The position numbers and the translations under genes were made by a program. From assembly GCF_022761035.1 (NCBI RefSeq), contig NZ_JAKWJP010000001.1, positions 124,001 to 188,000 on the forward strand: DNA of 64,000 nucleotides, read 5' to 3'. Under the pieces are notes generated by a model, which was given only the letters and a program-made list of their open reading frames with translations, made no database searches and was not told the origin of the DNA. Shown in pieces: positions 58,279 through 64,000 of this stretch (position 1 is the first letter of the stretch; the number at the start of each line of letters is the position of its first letter). The DNA comes from Microbacterium sp. SS28 (lineage in GTDB: Bacteria > Actinomycetota > Actinomycetes > Actinomycetales > Microbacteriaceae).

Positions 58279-58923
58279 ATGACTTCGCCCCGGCTCATCA
58301 AAGGCGGCCTCGTGCAGGTCGACGTCAAGAGCGGGCGGACGCTGCGGACGATCGCGCTGCAGTACAACCCCGACACGCTTAGCCGCACCGTCCAGGTGCA
58401 GGCCGCCGGCGAGACGGGGGGTGACAAGTCGCAGGCTCTGCGCCTCAAGGGCGCCGCGGCCGAGACCATCAAGGTCGAAGCCGAGATCGACGCGACCGAC
58501 AGGCTCGAGCACCCCGACCATAACCGGAACGCGACCGAACTCGGCATCCATCCCGAGCTCGCAGCCCTCGAGCTGCTCGTGCAGCCCTCGAGCGAGGCCC
58601 TGCAGGGCAACGAATCGCTCGCGCGCGGCGGCACCCTCGAAGTGCTCGCCATCGAGGCGCCCCTCCTCCTGTTCGTGTGGGGCGCGAACCGCGTCGTCCC
58701 GGTCCGCATCACGGACCTGTCGATCACCGAAGACGCGTTCGACGCGAACCTCAACCCGATCAGGGCGACGGTGTCGCTCGGGATGCGGGTGCTCACGGTC
58801 GACGATGTCGGCTTCGACCACCGCGGCGGCCAGCTCTTCATGGCTCATCTGCGCTCGCGCGAGGCGCTCGCCAAGAAGGCCGCCTCGGCATCCCTGTCGA
58901 CTCTCGGAGTGACGGAGCTGTGA
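58279..58923 (+). CDS. eCIS baseplate/tube adaptor protein (Afp7/Pvc7 N-terminal-like)
   Basis: A 214-residue protein that starts MTSPRLIKGGLVQVDVKSGRTLRTIALQYNPDTLSRTVQV, a motif I recognise from eCIS and phage baseplate proteins preceding the LysM protein. ELGIHPELAALELLVQPSS and FVWGANRVVPVRITDLSITEDAFDANLNPIRATVSLGMRVLT are further conserved parts. Probably links the tube to the hub, as gp53/Afp7-type adaptors do. GAGGAG lies 7 nt upstream of the ATG; the LysM-like gene starts 1 bp after its stop. Confidence 0.85.
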   Translation: MTSPRLIKGGLVQVDVKSGRTLRTIALQYNPDTLSRTVQVQAAGETGGDKSQALRLKGAAAETIKVEAEIDATDRLEHPDHNRNATELGIHPELAALELLVQPSSEALQGNESLARGGTLEVLAIEAPLLLFVWGANRVVPVRITDLSITEDAFDANLNPIRATVSLGMRVLTVDDVGFDHRGGQLFMAHLRSREALAKKAASASLSTLGVTEL

Positions 58924-58924
58924 C

Positions 58925-59299
58925 ATGACCGATCCCCTGCAGCAGCTGCTCTCGGCGGGCGTCGTCCCGCAGCTCTCGCTCCCGCCCACGAGCCGGTACG
59001 CGGGCGTCGGCATCGCGCACCACGTGCCCGACACCGAGCCGGGCGTCGAGCCCGTCCCCGTCGCGTTCCTGCGGCGCAGGCTCGTCCCGCGGCCGGAGCG
59101 GTTCAGCGCGCTCTACGAAGTGCGCTGCGTCGAGGGTGACCGTCGCGACCTCCTCGCCGCGCGGCACCTCGGCGACGCCGAGCTCTGGTGGCGCCTCGCC
59201 GACGCGAACGGCGTCATCGATCCCGTCGACATGGCGGAGCCGCCGGGGCGTCCGCTGCGCGTGACCCTTCCCGCCGATATGAGGGGCGCTGATGTCTGA
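58925..59299 (+). CDS. eCIS LysM-like baseplate protein (gp53/tail protein X type)
   Basis: A 124-residue protein. The second half, RFSALYEVRCVEGDRRDLLAARHLGDAELWWRLADANGVIDP, follows the LysM/tail-X pattern of a helix pair with LWW and ADAN. In related systems this unit binds the baseplate centre (gp53-like role). In Afp7/Pvc7 the adaptor and LysM parts are in one polypeptide; here they are two genes. Its 3' end overlaps the hub gene by 8 bp. Confidence 0.88.
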   Translation: MTDPLQQLLSAGVVPQLSLPPTSRYAGVGIAHHVPDTEPGVEPVPVAFLRRRLVPRPERFSALYEVRCVEGDRRDLLAARHLGDAELWWRLADANGVIDPVDMAEPPGRPLRVTLPADMRGADV

Positions 59300-60431
59300 G
59301 CTGCCTCCGCAGCCCGTCCGGCTGCATCTCTACGCGGGCCCTGCCGTCGCCCTCCCGGTGCCGCAGGCGCTCGTCGACGCGCTCCGCGAGGTCACGATCG
59401 AGACGGGCTCGGGCGACACGCAGAGCGGGTTCGAGCTCGTCTTCGACGTGCCGAAGAAATCGCCCCTGTCCACGCTCTTCCTCCTGACGGGCGGTGTGTC
59501 GATACCCCTCTTCCGCATCGTGCTCGCCGTCACCATCGGCGGCACGACCCAAGTGCTCGCCGACGGCGTCATGACCGAGCACGAGTTCGCGACGGACGGT
59601 GCGAGCTCGACGCTGCACGTCAAGGGCAAGGACCTCACGGCGGTCATGGACATCTTCGAGCTCGACGGCATCCCGTACCCGGCGATGCCCGCCGCCGTGC
59701 GCGTGCTGGCGATCCTCGCGAAGTACGCGGCCCTCGGGGTCGCCCCCCTCGTCATCCCGGCCCTCATCGAGGAGCCGCCCATCCCGACCGAGAAGATCCC
59801 GCGCCACCAGGGCAGCGACTACGCCTACGTCAAGAAGCTCGCCCACGAGGCCGGTTACGTCTTCTACATCGACCCGGGCCCGCTCCCCGGGATGAGCAAG
59901 GCCTACTGGGGCCCGGAGGTGCGGCTCGGCATCCCGCAGCCTGCTCTCAACGCCGGACTGGACGGACCGCACGACAACGTCACGTCGCTCACGTTCTCGC
60001 TCAACAAGGAGGCGAAGGAGCTGCCCGTCGTGACCGTGCACGAGCCGTGGAGCAAGGCCGCGATCCCCCTCCCGATCCCCGACATCAATCCGCTGCGCCC
60101 CATGCTCGGGGTCGTCCCGCCGCTTCCGCCCAAGATCACGATGCTCCCCGAGACGGCGAAGCTGAGCGCGCCCGCCGCGATCATGAAGGGCATCGCCTAC
60201 GCGGGGCAGCACGACGACATGGTGACGGGCACGGGGACCCTCGACGTGACCCGCTACGGCCGCGTGCTCACGTCGCGCGGACTCGTCGGCGTCCGCGGCG
60301 CCGGCGAAGCCTTCAACGGCCTGTACTACGTCAGTCGCGTGACGCACAAGATCGCGCGCGGCAGCTACACGCAGTCCTTCACCCTCGCCCGCAACGCCCT
60401 GCTGTCCACCGTTCCGGAGGTGCCCGTATGA
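59292..60431 (+). CDS. eCIS hub protein (gp27 / VgrG N-domain, phage late control D)
   Basis: A 379-residue hub subunit. MSELPPQPVRLHLYAGPAVALPVPQALVDALREVTIETGSGDTQSGFELVFDVPKKSPL is typical of the gp27-like hub in eCIS; KIPRHQGSDYAYVKKLAHEAGYVFYIDPGPLPGMSKAYWGPEVRLG is the conserved late-control-D segment. The OB and spike part is a separate gene downstream, unlike fused Afp8/Pvc8 spikes. Starts inside the LysM gene and overlaps the spike gene start by 4 bp. Confidence 0.93.
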   Translation: MSELPPQPVRLHLYAGPAVALPVPQALVDALREVTIETGSGDTQSGFELVFDVPKKSPLSTLFLLTGGVSIPLFRIVLAVTIGGTTQVLADGVMTEHEFATDGASSTLHVKGKDLTAVMDIFELDGIPYPAMPAAVRVLAILAKYAALGVAPLVIPALIEEPPIPTEKIPRHQGSDYAYVKKLAHEAGYVFYIDPGPLPGMSKAYWGPEVRLGIPQPALNAGLDGPHDNVTSLTFSLNKEAKELPVVTVHEPWSKAAIPLPIPDINPLRPMLGVVPPLPPKITMLPETAKLSAPAAIMKGIAYAGQHDDMVTGTGTLDVTRYGRVLTSRGLVGVRGAGEAFNGLYYVSRVTHKIARGSYTQSFTLARNALLSTVPEVPV

Positions 60432-60955
60432 GCGACACCGAGACGCTCCTCACGACCAAGAAGCTCTTCGGCCTGTACCGGGGAACGTGCGTCAACAACG
60501 TCGACCCGATGCAGATGGGCCGCATCCAGCTGCTCGTGCCGTCCATCGGGCTGCCGCCGAGCTCGTGGGCGATGCCGTGCCTGCCTGTCACGGGCACGCA
60601 GACGGGCGTCTTCACGGTGCCCGCGGTAGGCGCGGGCGTGTGGGTCGAGTTCGAGGGCGGCGATCCCGACCACCCGGTGTGGGTCGGCGGCTTCTACTCC
60701 CCCGCCGACGTCCCTGCGGCGTCCCGCATCGTGCCGCCCGGCGTCTCGGGCTTCACATTCCAGACGCAGCTCGGCAACTCGATCACGATCAGCGACACCC
60801 CCGGGCCCACCGGCGGCATCCTCATCAAGACCACGACCGGCGCCATGATCTCGGTCAGCGACGTCGGCATCACGATCAGCAACGGCAAGGGCGCCGTGAT
60901 CTCGATGGTCGGGCCGACCGTCAGCATCAACGCCGGCGCCCTCACGGTGACCTGA
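60428..60955 (+). CDS. eCIS spike protein (gp5 OB-fold / baseplate assembly protein V)
   Basis: A 175-residue spike base. The OB domain is LYRGTCVNNVDPMQMGRIQLLVPSIG...WAMPCLPVTGTQTGVFTVPAVGAGVWVEFEGGDPDHPVWVGGFY, the gp5/VgrG signature. The rest (TFQTQLGNSITISDTPGPTGGILIKTTTGAMISVSDVGITISNGKGAVISMVGPTVSINAGALTVT) is a short beta-helix needle without lysozyme domain. PAAR tip gene follows with GGAGG in the gap. Confidence 0.95.
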   Translation: MSDTETLLTTKKLFGLYRGTCVNNVDPMQMGRIQLLVPSIGLPPSSWAMPCLPVTGTQTGVFTVPAVGAGVWVEFEGGDPDHPVWVGGFYSPADVPAASRIVPPGVSGFTFQTQLGNSITISDTPGPTGGILIKTTTGAMISVSDVGITISNGKGAVISMVGPTVSINAGALTVT

Positions 60956-60965
60956 GGAGGGACGG

Positions 60966-61283
60966 ATGCCTGGACCCATCGTGCACGCGGGGGCCGTCGT
61001 CCTGTGCGCCCATGGCGGGCAGGCGACGGCGACCTCGCCCTTCCCGCGCGTGCTCGTGTCGGGACAGCCGGTCGTGACGCTCGCGACGCAGTACGTCGTC
61101 GCGGGATGCCCCCTCTCCAGCTCGTCCGGGCCCTTCGACGTGAGCGGCCAGTGGATCGTCGGGGCCGTCCGCGTCCAGGCCGGCGGCGTGCCCGTCGCCA
61201 TCTCGAGCGGATCGTCGATCACCGTCGCGACGGGCGGGCCCCTCGTGCCCGTCGTCGTGCAGCCGAGGGCGGTGGCGTCATGA
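60966..61283 (+). CDS. eCIS PAAR-like spike tip
   Basis: A 105-residue small tip protein starting MPGPIVHAGAVVLCAHGGQATATSPFPRVLVSGQPVVTLATQYVVAGCPLSS. Gly/Pro/Val-rich beta pattern with Cys and His residues (C14, H16, C48) that can bind the metal of the PAAR cone. Sits on the gp5-like needle to pierce membranes. GAGGAGGGA lies 4 nt before the ATG; its stop overlaps the next ATG. Confidence 0.9.
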   Translation: MPGPIVHAGAVVLCAHGGQATATSPFPRVLVSGQPVVTLATQYVVAGCPLSSSSGPFDVSGQWIVGAVRVQAGGVPVAISSGSSITVATGGPLVPVVVQPRAVAS

Positions 61284-61654
61284 GCGGCACGCTCGACTAC
61301 CCGTGGTCCGTGGACGGCACGGGCCGCACCTCCACGACGGGGCGGGACGAACACGTGCGAGACCTCATCGAGCAGGTGCTGCTGACGTCGCCGGGCGAAC
61401 GCGTCATGCGCCCCGACTTCGGTGCGGGACTCCTCGCGCAGGTCTTCGCGCCGGGCGGACCCGAGGTCGCCGCCGCGTCGCAGTTCCTCGTGCAGGCCGC
61501 GCTCGAGCGCGAACTCGCCGACGTCATCGCGCTCGAGTCGGTCGACGTCGAAGCGCGCGACGCCGCCGTCGTCGCGACCGTCGCCTACGTCGTGCGCGCG
61601 ACGGGGGCGCACGAGGTGCAGACGTTCCGCACGCCGCCGGGGGTGTCATCATGA
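61280..61654 (+). CDS. eCIS baseplate wedge protein, gp25/GPW-like
   Basis: A 124-residue gp25 family protein: DEHVRDLIEQVLLTSPGERVMRPDFGAGLLAQVFAPGG contains the EPR-like core (GERVMRPDFG) that nucleates sheath assembly, and VAAASQFLVQAALERELADVIALESVDVEA continues the fold. ATGA overlaps link it to the PAAR and baseplate-J genes. Standard member of all contractile injection systems. Confidence 0.96.
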   Translation: MSGTLDYPWSVDGTGRTSTTGRDEHVRDLIEQVLLTSPGERVMRPDFGAGLLAQVFAPGGPEVAAASQFLVQAALERELADVIALESVDVEARDAAVVATVAYVVRATGAHEVQTFRTPPGVSS

Positions 61655-64000
61655 CGTGCTACACGTGCGGCGACCGGCGCCGGCTGACGGCCGTCAAGCT
61701 CGCGGGACTGCTCAACGGCATCGAGTTCCTCGAGGTGCGCGACCACGACGAAGGGGTGCAGGCCCTCCGGCAGCGCACGCTCGTCGTGCGGCTCCTCCTC
61801 GCGGTGCCGGCGGGCCTTGACCGCACCTGGATCGAGATCGAGGGCGGCGAGCGCATCCGGCCCGTCGAGATCGAGTGGGCCAAGGCCGCGACCGCGCTGA
61901 CTGCGGCCGAACTCCCCCTCGTCGAGGGCTACGACGACCCGTCGACGCTCATCGTCGTCCGCACGAAGCGGTGGGGCGACTTCTCGCTCTACCGGTTGCG
62001 CATTCGCACGCCCGGGACCGACGACCCGCCCACGGGGTTCGACCCCCTCCTCGCTTCGGTCCCGTTCTCATTCAAGGTGGAGTGCCCGAGCGACCTCGAC
62101 TGCGAGCAGCCGTGCACCTGCCCGCCCGGGGTGCATCATCCGCCGCCCATCGACTACCTCGCGAAGGACTATCAGGGCTTCCGCCGCGTCATGCTCGAGC
62201 GCATGGCGCTCCTCGCGCCGGGATGGACCGAGCGGTCGTCCGCGGATGTCGGAGTCATGCTCGTCGAGCTGCTCGCGTACGCGGCGGACGAGCTGTCGTA
62301 TCGACAGGATGCCGTCGCGACCGAGGCGTACCTCGGAACGGCCCGCAGCCGCGTCTCGCTGCGCAGGCATGCCCGTCTGGTCGACTACCGCGTGCACGAC
62401 GGCGCGGCCGCGCGCGTGTGGGCGCGCATCAAGGTCGCGGATGGTGCCACCGACGTGCCCCTCGCGGCGCACACCCGTCTCCTCACGCGTGTGTCCGGCA
62501 TCGCCGATGGGCGGCTGAAGGACGGCACACGCGATCATGAGCGGGTGCTCGACGCGCGTCCCGTCGAGTTCCAGACCGTCCACGCCGCACTCCTCGACCA
62601 CGATCACGCCGAGATGCGGTTCTGGACGTGGGGGCGCCTCGACGCGACACTGCGCCCGGGCTCGACGTCGGCGACGCTCCGCGGCGACCACCCGGCCCTC
62701 CGCGCGGGCGAGGTGCTCATCCTCGCCGAGACGGTCTCGCCGTCGACGAGGATCGCGGCCGACGCCGATCCCGCACGCCGGTTCGCCGTGCGGCTCACGG
62801 AGGTCCGCTCGTCGAAGGACCCCTCAGGCATGCTCTTCGACGGCGGCGTCGAAGACGTCACCGAGATCCGCTGGCATGACGAGGACGCCCTGCCGGCCGC
62901 TCTGTGCCTCGCCGTCGACGGCACCGAGACGGCCGGCGCGTGGGGAAACGTCGTGCTCGCCGACCACGGCGCGACGGTCACGAGCGATGACGGCCTCGGC
63001 GAGCTGCTCGGCACGGTCCCGGCGTCGCGCCTCGTGCGGGCCGCGGCCGACTGCGACGACGAGGGCGAACGGGTTCCTCCGCGCTTCCGCCCGGGACTGC
63101 GGTACGCCCCGCTCACGCGCGTCCTCGCGCGCGAGCGGGCCGTCCTCGCGACGGCCCCGCTCACCCCGACGCTGCGCACCGAGCTCTCGGGGAGTGCGTC
63201 GAAGAACGAGCTGCAGGCGCTCTTCGCGGCGGCGGGCATCGCCCGCATAGGGGACGAGGCGATCGTCCGCGGTGCAGGACGGCTGCACTCCCTGAGCTTC
63301 GGGGGCGGCGCGTGGCTGCTCCGCGAAGAGCCGCTCGGCACTCTGCAGGTGCTCGAGGAGTGGGAATCGGCATCCCGCGCCCGAGAAGGCGACCCGCGCG
63401 ACGCCGTCGCGTCGGTCGTGCTCACGGGCGTCGACCCCGCATCCGGACCGAACGACTGGGAGCCGAGCGCCGATCTCATCGCGAGCGACGGGGCGCACCG
63501 CGCGTTCGTGGTCGAGCAGGAGCATGACGGGACCGTCTTCCTGCGCTTCGGCGACGACGAGCACGGCGCCCGGCCGCCCGAGGGCACCGAGTTCCGCGCC
63601 CGGTACCGCGTCGGCAACGGCACCGCGGGCAACATCGGCCGCGAGAGCCTCGCCTATGTCGTGGACGACGAGACCGACATCGTCGGGGTCGTCAATCCGC
63701 TCGCGGCGTTCGGCGGGATCGAGCCCGAGACGGGGGACGAGATCCGCCGCGATGCGCCCGCGACGCTCTCGATCCAGGAGCGCGCCGTGACGGCATCCGA
63801 CTACGCCGCGAAAGCGGGCCTCTATCCGGGCGTCGCGAAGGCCGAGGCGACGTTCCGGTGGACGGGATCGTGGCGCACGGTGTTCGTCACCGCTGACCGC
63901 CGCGCGGGGCGGCCCGTCGACGCCTCGTTCGAGACGGGCCTGCGCGTCCACCTCGAGCGGTTCCGCATGGCGGGTTACGACCTCGAGGTGACCAGCCCGG
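61651..64000 (+). CDS. eCIS baseplate-J-like protein (Afp11/Pvc11), partial at window edge
   Basis: The frame is open from the ATG at 61651 to the right edge (over 780 codons) and continues outside. An N-terminal MTCYTCGDRRR holds a CxxC pair, and a Cys-rich stretch SDLDCEQPCTCPPG at residues about 145-157 is typical of actinobacterial Afp11-like proteins. IDYLAKDYQGFRRVMLERMALLAPGWTERSSADVGVMLVELLAYAADELSYRQDAVATEAYLGTARSRVSLRRHARLVDYRVHDG and ERAVTASDYAAKAGLYPGVAKAEATF are baseplate-J motifs. Builds the outer baseplate wedges. Tail-fibre and tape-measure genes probably follow outside the window. Confidence 0.92.
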   Translation, partial: MTCYTCGDRRRLTAVKLAGLLNGIEFLEVRDHDEGVQALRQRTLVVRLLLAVPAGLDRTWIEIEGGERIRPVEIEWAKAATALTAAELPLVEGYDDPSTLIVVRTKRWGDFSLYRLRIRTPGTDDPPTGFDPLLASVPFSFKVECPSDLDCEQPCTCPPGVHHPPPIDYLAKDYQGFRRVMLERMALLAPGWTERSSADVGVMLVELLAYAADELSYRQDAVATEAYLGTARSRVSLRRHARLVDYRVHDGAAARVWARIKVADGATDVPLAAHTRLLTRVSGIADGRLKDGTRDHERVLDARPVEFQTVHAALLDHDHAEMRFWTWGRLDATLRPGSTSATLRGDHPALRAGEVLILAETVSPSTRIAADADPARRFAVRLTEVRSSKDPSGMLFDGGVEDVTEIRWHDEDALPAALCLAVDGTETAGAWGNVVLADHGATVTSDDGLGELLGTVPASRLVRAAADCDDEGERVPPRFRPGLRYAPLTRVLARERAVLATAPLTPTLRTELSGSASKNELQALFAAAGIARIGDEAIVRGAGRLHSLSFGGGAWLLREEPLGTLQVLEEWESASRAREGDPRDAVASVVLTGVDPASGPNDWEPSADLIASDGAHRAFVVEQEHDGTVFLRFGDDEHGARPPEGTEFRARYRVGNGTAGNIGRESLAYVVDDETDIVGVVNPLAAFGGIEPETGDEIRRDAPATLSIQERAVTASDYAAKAGLYPGVAKAEATFRWTGSWRTVFVTADRRAGRPVDASFETGLRVHLERFRMAGYDLEVTSP

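Noticed and set aside
46019..64000. Prophage interpretation of the tail-like genes
   Set aside because: No capsid, portal, terminase, integrase, holin or att repeats; AAA+ ATPase, DUF4255 and DUF4157 genes are eCIS markers.
1..64000. tRNA, rRNA, tmRNA or riboswitch genes in the gaps
   Set aside because: I read each gap over 70 bp and saw no cloverleaf with a GTTCGA-type T arm, nor a recognisable SAM, cobalamin, TPP or FMN riboswitch core.

Overview
The window is high-GC chromosomal DNA from an actinobacterium, most likely a Microbacteriaceae member close to Microbacterium. I infer this from codon use, the many short divergent or ATGA-overlapping gene pairs, an actinobacterial coproporphyrin-type heme operon with HemQ, and a pmt-rsmI-metG-tatD neighbourhood that is also found in mycobacteria. 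No rRNA, tRNA, CRISPR array, transposase or integrase was seen.

Layout. 78-2070: a DGPF (YCII) protein coupled to an ECF42-type sigma factor, then a small orphan ORF. 2084-7210: tatD and metG, then rsmI divergent from a protein O-mannosyltransferase. 7302-14843: hemE-cgoX-hemQ-hemC-hemB-hemL divergent from hemA. 15020-20986: a DUF255 thioredoxin-fold protein divergent from the HrpA RNA helicase, which carries an interspersed palindromic repeat inside its reading frame. 21082-27196: nitroreductase, MDR oxidoreductase, rhodanese, MetY, a Gfo/Idh/MocA dehydrogenase and a NYN-domain protein. 27295-31260: a CitMHS citrate transporter divergent from a CitA/CitB-like two-component system. 31273-36772: hydrolase, FAD-linked oxidase, class III sirtuin, DUF4921 protein, lipoprotein and DoxX protein. 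36980-38692: ACC deaminase and a GntR regulator with a perfect operator palindrome over its start. 38864-45721: ATP-dependent DNA ligase, lipoprotein, DUF3817/MarR pair, EF-G-like GTPase, a collagen-like membrane protein and an EI24 protein.

46019-64000 (continuing past the right edge): one tightly coupled gene train encoding an extracellular contractile injection system (eCIS, Afp/PVC-like phage-tail-derived nanomachine): sheath, tube, zinc-ribbon baseplate-associated protein, Pro/Ala-rich protein, DUF4255 cap, AAA+ ATPase, a small protein, then a cargo cassette (two eCIS-core/DUF4157 proteins, each with a second HExxH metalloprotease-like domain, flanking a small possible immunity protein), then tube/baseplate adaptor, LysM-like protein, hub, spike, PAAR tip, gp25-like protein and a baseplate-J protein cut by the window edge. 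No head, terminase or lysis genes are present, so this is an injection system and not a prophage.

A recurring regulatory theme is leaderless transcription: at least ten genes have a TANNNT or close -10 element ending 6-8 nt before the start codon and no Shine-Dalgarno sequence at a usable distance. In two divergent pairs (rsmI/pmt and hemE/hemA) the two -10 elements share a central TA inside a symmetric AGNNTANNCT core, so about 23 bp serve as promoter and transcription start for both genes.
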